Assembly (NCBI GenBank): GCA_037957365.1
Contig: JARHVA010004901.1
Span: 1,295,001 to 1,359,000 of the forward strand
Reading direction: 5' to 3'
DNA: 64,000 nt
Source of the DNA: Torreya grandis
Taxonomy: Eukaryota; Streptophyta; Pinopsida; Cupressales; Taxaceae
Positions 36,901-49,149 of this stretch are shown one piece after another. The first letter of the stretch is position 1; each line of letters begins with the position of its first letter. A model generated the notes under the pieces. It searched no databases and had not been told where the DNA came from. It saw only the letters and a program-made list of their open reading frames with translations. The position numbers and the translations under genes are program-made.

Positions 36901-37731
36901 GCATAATGATGTTGTTCCTATAGTTCCTTCTCCTTATTCTATTCTTGATTCACCTAAATCTATTCTTAAGTGGGCCAAGACTACTCTAGAAGCTTTTGAG
37001 AATGATGTACATCTTAATGATACTCATAGAACTAGGCAACAATTTTGTAATTATGCTTTAATGTCTAAACTAATGAACATTAATGATCATACAACATGAA
37101 AACAAGCTCAAGGACATCCTCATTGGGGAAAAACAATGCATGTTGAATATAACTCTTTGATTTCCAATAACACATGGAAATTAGTCCCTCTCCTTAAAGG
37201 ACATCATTTGATAAGCTATAAATGATTTTTTAAAATAGTTCAATTCTAATAATCAAATTGAAAAATATAAAGCTAGATCAGTTGCTAGATATTTTATTCA
37301 AATTTAAGGAATTGACTATAATTAAACTTTTACACCTTTAGCTAAGATGCCTACAATTAAAGTTGTTATATCTTTGGATACTCACATGCATTGGCCTATT
37401 TATCAAAGGTATGTTAAGAGTGATTTATTAAATGGTGACTTACAAGAATAAATTTACATGTCCCAACCCCCTAGTTTTATTAAGGAAATGAAAATTTTGT
37501 TTGAAAGTTAAAAAAAGATATTGATGGTTTGAAACAATCTCCTAGAGCTTGGTACTCTAAAATCTATCATTTTTTCAAAGCTCAAGGCTTTACTCGTAGA
37601 TCTAATGATCCTAATATTTTTGTTAAAAATAATCCTAATGACATAGTTACCATTGTTTTGTATGTTGATGACTTAATCATAGATATTAGTAATAGTTCAA
37701 TGATTTTTTTCACAAAAAATGTTTTGAAAAA
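36901..37731 (+). pseudogene. Copia reverse transcriptase, N-terminal half up to YVDD
   Basis: Linker frame 36899-37099, then QAQGHPHWGKTMHVEYNSLI and NTWKLVPLLKGHHL (the 'W.AM..E..SL..N.TW.LV.LP' start of copia RT). Next come VKSDLLNGDLQE and YMSQPPSFI, then an intact stretch from 37529 with KQSPRAWYSKIYHFFKAQGF and YVDDLII (YVDD at 37661-37672). The catalytic pair is kept. The domain is then cut by the Tat-type element at 37731/37732, within the sequence after 'FFTKNVLKN'. The other half is at 62539. Confidence 0.88.
37727..37731 (+). repeat. Target site copy left of the giant element (AAAAA)
   Basis: AAAAA here and AAGAA at 62534-62538 flank the giant element. One mismatch is acceptable for an old insertion. 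The copia frame resumes directly after the right copy, which supports these borders. Confidence 0.6.
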
Positions 37732-38763
37732 TGTAGACACCTAAAAGTAGCCACAACTGGCTTCTAATTGGACTTTAGACTAATTCCTACCAACCATTGT
37801 AAATTAAGTCTAAGAATCACTGAATGTTCCAAATTTACTTTCACATCATTCATCAAAGCTAAAAATCATGTTAAGGCATCCATAATTGGGGTATTATATA
37901 ATATGAAATAATAACCTCTAGAAAATTCATCCCTAATCAGCTTGTGACATAACAACTATAAATTTGGCCTATGGGCCTATTAAGTGGGACACTTTCACAC
38001 TTATATAAATATTAAAAGATGTAAAAGGCTAATCAAAATCAATAAACAAATTAAACATGATTTAATTCCTACTTGAATTATCCATTTTAAATTTATGAAT
38101 ATCTAAAAATATAAATTCTAAAAATCAAAATATCTTATCCTTTCATCATTACCTTTATGAGTTGTCAATCTCTTTAAAAATATATTAAACTATCTATTTT
38201 TGAGAGCCATGTATAGTAATTTTAAATCATAATTAATTGACAAATATAAACTCTAATGGGATTCAACTTGACTCACCTAGGTTTAGTTTGAAACCATTCC
38301 AAGCCTTAACTCAACCATAGCTCACCTTGGGTGAGAGTTAATTCCTATGACTATAAATACAATTCCATGCCTCTTCATTTCTAAGCTATCATAATCCAAA
38401 GTTACAATGCAAATTTGGAGAGAGGCATAATCTATTTTTTTCAAGTAATGTTGTAATGCAAAAATATTAATCCAAAGCCACATCAAAGCTTATAGTGCCA
38501 AGGAGAGAAGAGCCAACAATCTTCATTTTCCAAAGAGTTCTTGATGCACAAGCTAAGAAAGACACTCAAAAAATCATTTGGATATTCCAAGGAAGGTAAA
38601 TGATTTGTTTCTTTTATGTTTTGTCCATGTTTTCATGTAGCTCTTGTTACTAAGATCTCCCTATTATCTAGGCTAGGAGTGTAAGTGTTAGTGTGCTTAT
38701 TTGAGTTTTAATTAATTGAACTAACACTATACTAACCTTCTTTTTTGGATTCTTATGGTCATA
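37732..38763 (+). repeat. 5' LTR of the giant Tat-type element
   Basis: Starts TGTAGACACC and ends GGTCATA. It matches 61507-62533, for example GCCACAACTGGCTTC, CATCCCTAATCA, CTCACCTTGGGTGAGAGTTA and GCCAAGGAGAGAA. There are numerous transitions between the copies, so the insertion is old. Confidence 0.92.
38352..38359 (+). promoter_or_regulatory. TATA box in the giant element's 5' LTR
   Basis: TATAAATA, conserved as TATAAATA at 62123-62130 in the other LTR, followed in both by CATGCC or CGTGCC and CTCTTCATTTCTAAGC. Confidence 0.65.
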
Positions 38764-38915
38764 AATGGAATTCCTGGTGGGATGTCAATCATCCCATAAA
38801 ATCAAGGAGACTAATATGCAAATTTTATTTTTTCTAATGGATGCTTAAGAATCTTCAAAATTCAAGTTTTAGATTCATTTTTCATGTATTTTATTTTTAG
38901 TGACACAAAGTTTAC
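38764..38915 (+). other. Leader after the LTR, possible primer site
   Basis: AATGGAATTCCTGGTGGGA directly follows the LTR. TGGAATTCCTGGTGGGA begins with the TGG required of a primer site, but I cannot assign the tRNA. Confidence 0.35.
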
Positions 38916-39005
38916 ACAAAGACCAACATCAATCCTACCAAAATTGACATCAATCCTATAATAAATGACATTGATCCACCTATGACTGATATTGACCCTG
39001 TGTGA
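38916..39005 (+). repeat. 21-bp tandem repeat encoding 7-residue units (x-x-x-D/N-I-D/N-P)
   Basis: Four in-frame units of exactly 21 bp: TKTNINP, TKIDINP, IINDIDP and PMTDIDP, followed by V and TGA (39003). Third positions vary more than the core. A second, more decayed group of the same words lies at 39186-39275. They sit in the leader between the LTR and gag, where Ogre-type elements carry an extra ORF. Confidence 0.8.
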
Positions 39006-41370
39006 AGATCAGAGAATAGTGAAAACATGTTTGATGTGTTTTTATTAAGTTTTCTAGTTTTTTTAAGAGCCTAAATATTATTGGACTGACCATTTCATGG
39101 TAAGAAATAGTGTTGTTTATTTGTTTTAAACTCATTAACCTAACAATATTTGTTGTGAAAAACTATTATGTTTTACTGAGATTTTGTAGAAACTAACATT
39201 AACCCCTCTATCGATCGAAATCAACCCCTTCATGTTGACTGACATCAATTTGCATAGATAGACATCGATCCCTGTCAATCTCTAAGATAGAAAAAGAGAA
39301 ACTCAAGAGAGAATTTTAAAATCTTGTTTTCTCATTCATATTTTGGATTCTAAGAAGGAAAAATACCTCTAAAAATTATAGGTCCTACGGTGAAAAAGGC
39401 CAAATGTGAATATGGTAAAATATTACACACTTTATCTTTAATGTTTAAAATGAACCTAGTTCATTTTCATGCCTTATATGTTTTCAAAGTTTTGTAATTT
39501 TTTCAACAAGTGCCAAGGGGCATAAAATTTACTACACTCTTCATTTTGGTGATTAAAATGAAATCTCACACTACATAAATGCTCTTAAGAGTTTCATTTT
39601 CATTACTTATTTATTGAAGTTATTTATTTTAGAAAAAATGATTGATGCATGTATGCTCTCCCCCATCCCCTTTAGGGAACTCAGGTGACCAAAACCACTC
39701 ATTCCTTGCCTTGGTTTATTTAGTATAAAAGTGTGAAAATAACATTGTTAAGGCCTTCCCCAAATCCATATGGTTTGGGTGATCCAAATGTGACCCTAAT
39801 GTCTTTTCACTTGTCTTTTATTTTCTTATGTTTTGGATTGTGATTAAGAGTTCATCTCCTCCTCATGGGTTATCTAGGGAAACATTGAATTAGGAATTCA
39901 TATCTCAACATCATTTAAACCCCACTCCATAGTGGGGTATATAAAATGAGGTCAACTTACTAGGATTCTTGTTTGAGTAGTTAAACAAGATCTATTAGTA
40001 AAAGACTACCTTAAACCATAGGCAAAACTTAGACATCACACTATAATGAGTAATCAATGTAGGTATTAGCTATGAAAAGGACAAGACCTTTTAACAGTAA
40101 GTTGATTGGTGTGGATCCAAGTTATGTGAGCATCTCTTATGTTAGCCACACTTGGGACCATTTATAAATACATGAAAATTGATATATTATAATAATGCCA
40201 CTTGTCATGGATATACTGTTGATACAGGGTGAGTAGCTTGAAGTTCCATGTCATGGTAAAAACTCTTGGGGCCTAAAAACCATACTTTTCATGCATTTTT
40301 ATTATTTGTATTATCACTTAAAATCCACCCAAGAGTGAGTATATTAATGGAATTTGATAGTATCATGAAACCTTGTCATTTTTAGGATTTAGGATGTTAC
40401 AATTAGATGTTTATGTCATTCTTTCCTTTATCACATTATTTTTGAGTCTAAACTATTATATTTTTACACCATATCAAAATGAATCTTGTTTATGCATCAC
40501 TATGTTATTTGAGGAGGTGCTACACCACCCATTTAACATCATGCCTTTACCTTCATCTTTTGAAAAATCTTTGTGTGTGTGTCACTTTATTGGAAAGGGT
40601 AATGTTATGTTTCCCAATTCATTTCAAACATATTTTCCTATTATTCTTGAAACAAACCATTGATTATATCTTTAGATCATGATAACATTATTACACCACT
40701 CAAATTATTTTTTAGACTTGTTTGCCTTATGTCCAAAGTTTCATTTTGAAACTAAATTTGTGTGTGACTTTATGATCTATACCTTATACCATTATATTGT
40801 TTATTCATGTCTAGCTTGTCATTTATTTAAATAAGCCTGGTTTTTCTAAGTTGAGTTTGAAATTAGCCATTATAAGTTTAAGACCAAACATTGATTGATT
40901 TTTGCCTATGCCTTGTGTAGTTTTGGCCTAAATATCAATCTTTCTCTTTTGGGTTGTGTAACTTAGGTTAATTCTTTTCCCAATTTGAAAACTATTGTTT
41001 ATGCATTTATTTGGGAGAAAGAGCCTATATTCCATATGCCTTTTTTTCATTCCTTATACCAATTGACTAGGTTCATATTTAAAGTAGAATGCCTAGTTTA
41101 TGCCAAAGTGTTTCAGATTTGTTATATTAAAATCTCACCTTATTTTTAAAAGTCTAATTTTTTTTCCTTTTCCAAAAGACTTAGCATATCCATGTTTTGA
41201 GCCTAGATTTTGTGACACATTTTTCTAAAAGACCTAACAAATTTTGTCTTCTTAGATTAGACTTGTTTAGAACACTTTGTACTTAGAGTTTGGCATTCTA
41301 GTTTTTATTCATCCACTTAACCTTTTTGTGTAAGACATTTTACATTAGATTATTTTATACCAAGTTTTAG
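39006..41370 (+). other. Leader/ORF1 region of the giant element, undefined
   Basis: Only short frames (for example 40373-40663) with no recognised domain. It may hold remains of the extra ORF known from Ogre elements, but I cannot prove coding. Confidence 0.4.
39186..39275 (+). repeat. Second, degenerate group of GACATCGATCC-type repeats
   Basis: Words such as ACTAACATTAACCCC, GATCGAAATCAACCCC, GACTGACATCAATT and AGACATCGATCCC follow at 21-23-bp spacing. They are related to the 38916-39005 array about 190 bp upstream. Confidence 0.6.
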
Positions 41371-43280
41371 TATAAACCTTTTTTGGAGATAAAAATTCGT
41401 CCTTTGAGAAATTTAGATCAAGTTATAACCATTTGCACTTTGGATATTATTTTAAGAGTTTATAAAACTCTAGACCTTTTTTCCAAAACATTCATCATTG
41501 ATTTGAATATGTCTCACTATACTCAGAATGGAGCCATGTACAATTTAAGTTATGGTAATGTGGTCACACAATAAGACATTATTTAATAACCTTATGGTGA
41601 CAATTTAGTTTGTGAGATAGATACTTATCCACATTACAACATTTAATTAAGGGAATAAATCCAAGATCCTTTAACTCACTATTTGGTCAATACCCCTCCA
41701 TAATCAAAGCAGGACTAAGAATAAACAATGTAATACCTAGCTAGTATACCTTCAGTTGTAGACCAAGTTCAAAGACAATCATACTAAATTATAATGCCAT
41801 CGACATATGATCCCTATTTTTTTGATCATCACTTTATTTCAAATAAGGATGAATTTTTAATCAGATCCATGGAGGTAGGGGCTATGTTTCCAAAAGACTT
41901 CCCCCATGAAAATTTCCTAGGTCTAATTCAAGTACATTACAACATACCTTATAATCAAATCAATGAAAATGTCTCTTCTATAAATCCTCAATATCTAGTG
42001 TCGATTCCATATCAGGACCCACATATACTTGTCATAGGAAAATACCTCATGTAGGACCATATATTTAAATGTAGACAACATACCAGACCTATTGAAAATT
42101 AGCACATAATTTCAATAACATGACCATTTCAAATTCTCCTCTTATTGAGATAGATCCTTCAATATGAGTCTTAATCAAATTGATAGGCCAGTAAAATTTA
42201 GGTAAAAAAAATTCACACAAAGCACTTTAGTTTGAGACATGTTTAATACCCCAAATATTGAAGAAGTGTCTTCTACTTCTATGCATACAAATGTGCCAAA
42301 CATAGTAGATAATACATAAGTATCATCCAATCCAAACCAAAATGGTTTAACTACACAAACAATTAGTCCATAATAAAATGTTCCTTTAGTTAAAACCATA
42401 AATAGTTTAAAATAATAGGGGGAAGTAAATTATACCTCCCAACCAAAACAAACTACTTCTAATCCTCAACCAGCTACTTCTTTAAGAATACAACCACAAG
42501 GATTAATTAGTTAAAGAATAACCAATGCCTCACCTCAAAAAAAAATGATGAATGTTACTCCATCATAACACATGATGACTAACATTCCACCATAATAGGC
42601 ACAGTCTAATATGCCAATAAAATAAAGATCAAACATTCCACAACCTCAATAGGGGTAACCAATGTTCTACCTCATCAAGTAGTAAAAAGTATACCTCTTC
42701 AATCACAAACCAACATGCCTTTAAAATGGTTGGCTAATCAATAATGCATGTCCATTGGTAAATGAAAAATGATGAACACTCTAAAAGAGTCTACTTCACA
42801 AGTGTTTGTGAAACCAATAAGTTCTACTTTCCACAAGTGTTAATTAGAAAATAGTTTCCTTTTATTCTAAATGTGCCACAAATTCAATGATAGGGTCTCA
42901 TTTCACAATAAGATCCCCTTAATCATCTAGGTTTGACTAGTGGAAAACAAGTCCCTATTCAACCTCAATAGGCACATTACTTCACCCAAATCTTTATCAT
43001 TCCATCCTAGCCAAAATTCCCCTAAAACAAGGCCTATATACCAAACCCAAACCAAAATATTATACTAAAATAATTCTAACAATTGCATCCTAATCCATGA
43101 ATTCATATTCCTATTCAATTCCATATCCAAACCAAAATTCCATAGTAAATCATGGATCCATTAAACCCTAGTTAAAGTAATACACTTTTGATATCCTAGC
43201 CTCCAACTCAAGCCAATAATCCATCTATTTTTTAGGCATAAGAATTGTAATAAATGAAAGATGTAATTGCTTCCATCCAA
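41371..43280 (+). pseudogene. N-terminal gag region, Gln/Pro/Asn-rich, of the giant element
   Basis: The best open parts are 41383-41574 and 41794-42054 (TYDPYFFDHHFISNKDEFLI, EVGAMFPKDFPHENF). Beyond 42400 the text is rich in codons for Pro, Gln, Asn and Thr, with very many TAG/TAA codons flanked by 'CCTCAATAGG' and similar words, as if Gln-rich repeats had lost CAG and CAA to stops. No named domain. It joins the recognisable gag at about 43285. Confidence 0.5.
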
Positions 43281-43284
43281 GCAA

Positions 43285-44410
43285 AGAAAAAAGCAAAAAA
43301 AATTAATTTTAATGATGTGTGTTCCTACCCATTCAACATGGAGTATCTATAGATACCATTTCCTCTAGGGTAAAAACCACCAAAACTAGACAAGTACAAG
43401 GGTAAAAGAGACCCAAAGGCCCATTTAACTAAATTTTTTGTTGATTTCTAACCAGTGGTTTATAGTGACATAATTCTTACTATTGTTTCCTTAGAGTTTA
43501 GAAGGGCATGCTTTAGAGTGGTTTCTAAAATTTCTAAAGAGCTCAGTATCTGATTTTGATGATATTTTGGACAAGTTTATGTAGTATTTATCCTACATTA
43601 TCGAACATGACATTTCTTTGGTAGATTTGACTCAATACAAATAGAAGGCTCATGAAAGTTTGATAAATTATATATAGGGATATAGAGTACTTGCTAGCTA
43701 ATTCACCCATAGTTTATCAAATAAACAATTATCCATTATGTTTACCATAAATTTGCATATCAAGATATCTTACCATCTAGAGCTAAAATGTGCACACACC
43801 TTTAAATAAATAATCAACAACGGTTTTTTAATCAAAAAGGGCCTTATTAAAAAGGAGATTATCAATCTTACCTCATCAAATAAGAATCAGAATCAAATCC
43901 AAGGAAGTAGACAAAATCAAAACCATAACCAAGTCCAAGTATAAGTGTTGGCACTAGTCTAGGCTAAGAATTATGAAAAATCCAAGCAATTTAACCACAA
44001 AAATAATGTTTTTGGGAATGGATTAATTGAGTTGTGACATGTCCAAATAATGCAAACATGCTATTCTTAGCTTATGTCACATGCAAATTACTCCTCACCA
44101 ATAACCTCTCCAACAAGTGCATCCTTTACAATAACCTATACCATCTCAACAAACACAAAAACCATTACCTTGGAGAGCCTATTGAAGCCATGTTTTAAAA
44201 ACTAGCCATTGCTAATTTGATTATTTGGACCATTATAAAACACAATCATGAGGGAATTCCTTATCCATATTTGTATAGATAAAATGAGTTCTATGAATAC
44301 CATTAGGTTAATGGACATAGTCTATGCCATTGTGTGAAAATCAAACATCTCATTCAGAATATGTTATGAAATAGGGAGATAACATTGGATTAAAGAACTT
44401 CTACATCCAA
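43285..44410 (+). pseudogene. Tat-type gag with zinc-knuckle-like motif, stop-ridden
   Basis: Recognisable in order: CSYPFNMEYL, PPKLDKYKGKRDPKAHLTKF, LEGHALEWFLKFLKSSVSDF, YIIEHDISLVDLTQYK, KAHESLINYI and LHIKISYHLELKCAHTFK. These match Tat/Ogre capsid sequences along their length. After an Asn/Gln-rich spacer, FYEYH.VNGHSLCHC (44290-44335) is the special 'CxYHxxxGHxxxxC' knuckle of this lineage with the first Cys changed to Tyr. Stops within conserved blocks are often TAG or TAA where relatives have Gln: 43456 (DF.PV), 43585 (KFM.YLS) and 43651 (YK.KAHES). Confidence 0.8.
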
Positions 44411-44999
44411 TCAAAACCTAGGTATTTATCAAAACCCTTTTCCATAACATAATAACCAATAGAAATAAAAATAAAGGCTAGAACATCAGTAGTAGTGATA
44501 ATATCAACACCCTAGACAAGAACAATAATACCAACATCAATAGAACCAAAATCAGCCAAATGGATGGAACTAAGACCATAATGATATAAATAGCTAATAA
44601 ACTTACCATGTAGTTGCACATGATTATAAAAAAGTTGTAGGTTATATTATAGGAGGTCACATTTCTACCATCTCCATCAATCTAAGACCAAGTATTAACC
44701 AAATAAGACCATTGACAATCAATCATAACTAACCAATCTATGCCAATGATACTCCCTTGACCTAGGCATACATATAGTCATACTAGTAAGTAGTGATTAG
44801 TAATTTTGGACCTTATACCGATAAATCATCATTGAACCATGACCACATATAAGTGCATTGGAAAATAAGACTTATCTTATTTAGTCCCCCTTCACCATCA
44901 TCTTTTAGAAACAATGGTCTTGCATCTAATCTTTATTGTGTAATCATAAATTAACAGTCAAATATTACCATTCCCAGCATATAACCATCTACTATTCCA

Positions 45000-45780
45000 C
45001 CCATCTAACCCACCATTTTGCCTAGGAACATGTTATGTTCTATTGTTAAAGACAAAAAATTAGATATTATGGAATAACTCCAAAATATGCCTTCACAAAT
45101 TTCCATTTTAGATTTTTTGTGTATGTCAACCATATAGAAGAACATCTTGACAAAGTTCCTAGGCCAATCTTAAGTTATGATCGACATAATCCTAGACAAA
45201 TTTCAAGTTTTGGTTGGACATATATCTCCAAGACATTAGTTATCCTTTGACCAAAGTGATATTTCATCCCTTGGCCCTCTCCATAATAATCCATTATACA
45301 TCAAAGTTGTCATCATATGGCACAAAGTGAAGCATGTCCTTATAGACAATTAGTTAGGGCTAAAAATTGTGTCTCTAGATCTCATCAAGCATCTTGGATA
45401 CACAACAACCAATAACCAACCAGAAAAATAACACAATCAAGGCCTATGATAATGAATAATGAGAATCGCAAGGCACCATCACCTTCCTAGTTATAGTTGG
45501 GACTTTAACCTACAATACATTATGTCATGTGTTAGACCTTCATTTATCATAAAATTTTATTTTGGGTAGACTATGAATACATGAAATTCATATAATCCCT
45601 TCAAAATTTCCCTAGTGTATCAAGTTCTCTCATTTAGGCATGGAGATCACCATTCATGGAGATTTGCATCCCTACAAACATTGAAAGGATTTAGAAGTTA
45701 AGTATGAAATATATAACTACCATTTTGACTTGAATTTAGTTCCCAAAAAGGAAAATGGGAAAGAAATTCTTGTTTATTTT
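45000..45780 (+). pseudogene. Tat-type aspartic protease region
   Basis: The 'LYIKVVIIWHKVKHVLIDN' segment (to about 45351) matches the protease entry 'LYI.........VLIDNGS.LN'; here a TAG follows DN. 'LGLKIVSLDLIKHLGY' continues. NFILGRLWIHEIHIIPSKFP (about 45556-45620) is the conserved 'LLGRPWIH..GAVPS' block in another frame, followed by CIKFSHLGMEITIHGDLHPY. Several stops and frame changes. Confidence 0.7.
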
Positions 45781-47110
45781 ATAGAGGCCAATTATATTGA
45801 CCTATATACCCTTGATACATCTTCCCATAAGCCACCTCCAAAAATGTCCAATCATTTTACTATCATGGATAATGTCCCATGAGAATATTTGACCCATGAT
45901 ACATTCCACATTACCATGATTCCATAAACTCCAAGTTTTATGGAAGGCCTAAATCTAAACTACCTTTTATGGAATGGAAATGAAAGGGAAAATCTAAATT
46001 ACATAGTCCATCTCCTATCATTCTTAAACTAACCACTAGCCTAGAATAAGACCCTCTTTTAGATGATTAATCATGGTTTTTAAATGAAAAATTGGTCAAC
46101 TATTATAAAAATTTCAAGTATCCTATTCCTAATAAGATCACGAAGAAGCATGCTTATGAAGAAAGAGGCCTCAAACCCAACCAAAAAGGAAAACTTGAGT
46201 CAATTTTTACCACTCAGCATAAAAGAACCTATGATATCAGATTTAAACCATTTGGGGGGGACCCCATATATCTTATTTGTGTTCCAATTCTAATGACCAG
46301 TGAAGAGGATGTTTATAACAAAGTAGGGTCTGATCATAGACCTTATATATACCTAGCTAATAACAATCTATTTGACACATATGCCATTTGCACCCTTAAA
46401 CTAGTTATTCACCATAATCTACTTCTTTAGTATCACCCTCAACTTATAGCCTAGGACCAATAATAATTCACTACGTTTGTAGATGAGTTTGAGAATGATG
46501 AGGCCTTTTGTGATTTTCTAGGCCTAAGAGACAATATTTCATTATAAGACCATAAATAAGGGTTTTTAATCAAACTTGATCCTATAGCCTATTTTGGAGA
46601 ATGGGTGGATACTCTTAGCATAAAATATTGAGGTCCCAAAGTGAAAACCTTTTTGAAGTGATTTTGGACTAGGGTAAAAGTAAAGAGAAAGGCTAGTCTT
46701 TTGGTGAAAACATATTTTAAGAGCCATTAGATGGCGGTGTTATCCCTTCCTCAAACATAGCTCAGGAGACCACCAATGATGAACTTACCTATGGATCCAA
46801 GTTTAGTTTTGAATAACAACATACCTTCAACCAAATCATTAAAGAGTTTCCAACAATTTTTATGACATGGCCATACTTTACATTGGGAGATTCAAACACA
46901 TCTTGCCTAGGGGAACTAGAAGGGCCAATCCAAACAAAGGACTCTACCATTGAAGGCCAATTTAAATCTTTTCCATCCATTCTATAAGATGGTTCAGCTC
47001 TTTTGGTAGAGGGCACTATAAAGATCAACATTAGGAATCTAAACGACTTAAAATATATCATATTATGTGTGCCCCTCACTAAGGAAGAATGTGACATCTT
47101 TAAAACCCTT
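45781..47110 (+). pseudogene. Linker between protease and RT of the giant element
   Basis: The longest frame is 46092-46430 (VNYYKNFKYPIPNKITKKHA; RTYDIRFKPFGGDPIYLICV). No enzyme motif. Its place between protease and RT and a run of acidic and aromatic residues fit the Tat linker; function unknown. Confidence 0.45.
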
Positions 47111-47985
47111 TTAATGGAATTTGTTGATATATTTGCTTAGGCCTATTACAACACACTAGGTTTAGACCTTGCCTTGGTTGTATACCACCTTATGGTACAC
47201 CTTGATTCTAAACCCATGAAATACAAATTGTGTAAGATGTATCCTCACATTTATATTTTAGTAAAGAAAGAGTTGGAAAACTCTTAGAAGTGAGATGTAT
47301 TTGACTAATCGACTATTTAGAGTGCATATCAAATGTTGTGCTAATTAGTAAGAAGCTAGAAGAATCAGAATTTGCACTAATTTTAGAGATATAAACAAGG
47401 CCTTCTCCACGAGTGAATTTCCTCTGTCAAACATTTACATAATATTTGAACCTATAGCAAGGTATGGAATGCTTTCATAGATGGATATATTTTTAGGATA
47501 TAACCAGATCAGGATTGTGCCTTAAGACTAACATAAAATATCATTCACCACTCCGTGAGAAATGTTTTGTTATCAAGTTATGCCATTTGGTATTAAAAAC
47601 TTTGTGGACACATATCAAAGAACCATGACCATCATATTTCATGATATGATGCATGACATTATTGAAGACTACATCGATGGCATATTGGGAAAATCAAAGA
47701 AAAAGGGTCAATCATCCAATAACACTATAAAGAATAATTGAGAGACTGCATGAATACAAGGTCAAAATCAAACTTAACAAGTGTGTTTTTATAGTTATTT
47801 TAAGTAAATTTATTGGATTCATTATGTCTTGTAGAGTCATTGAAGTTGATTCAGCTAAATTATAATCCATTACTATGATGCCACCACCTTCCAATTTGAA
47901 GCATCTTCATAGTTTGTAGGGTAAAATTTAGTCTATTAGATGCTTCATTTATTAGCTGGTTGATAAATTCAATCTATTTACACAT
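47111..47985 (+). pseudogene. Tat-type reverse transcriptase, catalytic motif damaged
   Basis: LDLALVVYHLMVHLDSKPMK (47164 on) is the 'PG....VVHHL.V...KPVKQK' entry. Later come SSVKHLHNI-like decayed palm text, QVMPFGIKNFVDTYQRTM (about 47574-47630) and FHDMMHDIIEDYIDGILGKS (47640-47696). The catalytic Y-x-D-D reads Y-I-D-G at 47670-47681, so one metal-binding Asp is lost. The thumb and connection parts are scattered by stops. The copy could not polymerise. Confidence 0.8.
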
Positions 47986-48480
47986 TTAATGAATAAATAT
48001 GTCACATTTCATTGGGATGACAAATGCAAGAAATCCTTTGAACACCTCAAAAACTATTTTTCAAATATACTTATTTTGTTTCCACCTATGCTAGGAAAAC
48101 CATTCTTACTAGATCTATTTGCTACGTATAAAACCCTAGGGGAACTTATTATTCAACATGATGATAATGGAAAATAACATGATTTGTACTATCTAAGCCA
48201 TACACTAGTCATATATGAGTATAATTATATGCCCATTGAAAAAGTTTGTTTAGCTATGGTCTTTACAACTCAGAAACTACATCACATGTTAAACAATAAG
48301 ACCATGGTCATTTAAAAAGTAGATCCACTCAAGTATCTACTATCCAAGATAACTTTACAAGTCTGCATTGGTAAATAGATCATGCTTATGAGTGAGTTTA
48401 AGATAAAATACATCAATTATAAGGCTATCAAGGGATAGTTACTTGTAGATTAGCTTGTTGAATCTCCCCTCATAAATACA
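47986..48480 (+). pseudogene. Polymerase-linked RNase H of the giant element
   Basis: The open frame 47989-48177 reads TFHWDDKCKKSFEHLKNYFS ... PPMLGKPFLLDLFATYKTLG, the end of the RT connection and start of the gypsy RNase H. After a TAA it goes on as YYLSHTLVIYEYNYMPIEKV and QKLHHMLNNKTMV, then DPLKYLLSK and MSEFKIKYINYKAIKG, the typical end of the domain. Confidence 0.8.
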
Positions 48481-48539
48481 TAACCTCAAAATTTTTAGTT
48501 ACCAAATGAGTCCATTATGACCATCATTGAAACACCTCT

Positions 48540-48960
48540 TTAGGAGCAGCATTAGAATTTGTATTTTGATGGATCATTCATAGCACATGGATTGGGGGTA
48601 GTCCTATTGTTTATTACACCATAGGGCGATCTTATCCCTAAATCATTTCATATCATCTTTCCTTGTACCAGTAACATGGCTGAATAAGAAGCACTTGTCA
48701 TAGTTTTTCATTAGGTATTATAATGATATATTCAACATCTCAAGGTTTATGGTGATTTGTAGTTGATCATAAATCAAGTTACAAACCACTTTCATACCAA
48801 GTATGAGAAACTAGTACCATACAAGACCATGGTCAACACTCTTAAATAGAAGATTATTAACATATAGTTTGAACACATTCCAAAGTCTAATAATAGAATA
48901 ATAGATACCATGGCCACCATTAGCTCTTTGATCCATCATCTAGACAAGGTAAAAAAATAC
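48540..48960 (+). pseudogene. Second RNase H (aRNH type), lineage marker
   Basis: NLYFDGSFIAHGLGVVL is followed, after small frame changes, by LIPKSFHIIFPCTSNMAE, HLKVYGDL.LIINQVTNHFH and KYEKLVPYKTMVNTLK. The acidic residues D (FDGS), E (MAE) and D (YGD) are present. A second RNase H after the normal one is characteristic of Tat/Ogre elements. TAA and TAG interrupt it, for example after MAE and after YGDL, where relatives have Tyr and Gln. Confidence 0.8.
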
Positions 48961-49149
48961 CAATTTCTCATTGAATATCTTGTAGTGCCAACTCATAAAC
49001 CTTCAACTATCATAATGATATGTGATATTATTGGTCCCAAATCTATATAGTATTTAGAGATTTATAATGACCTTAATGACCATATTATGACACAAAAACT
49101 ATCACAAAAATAATCCAATGCCTTTATCTACCATGCCACATGATATACT

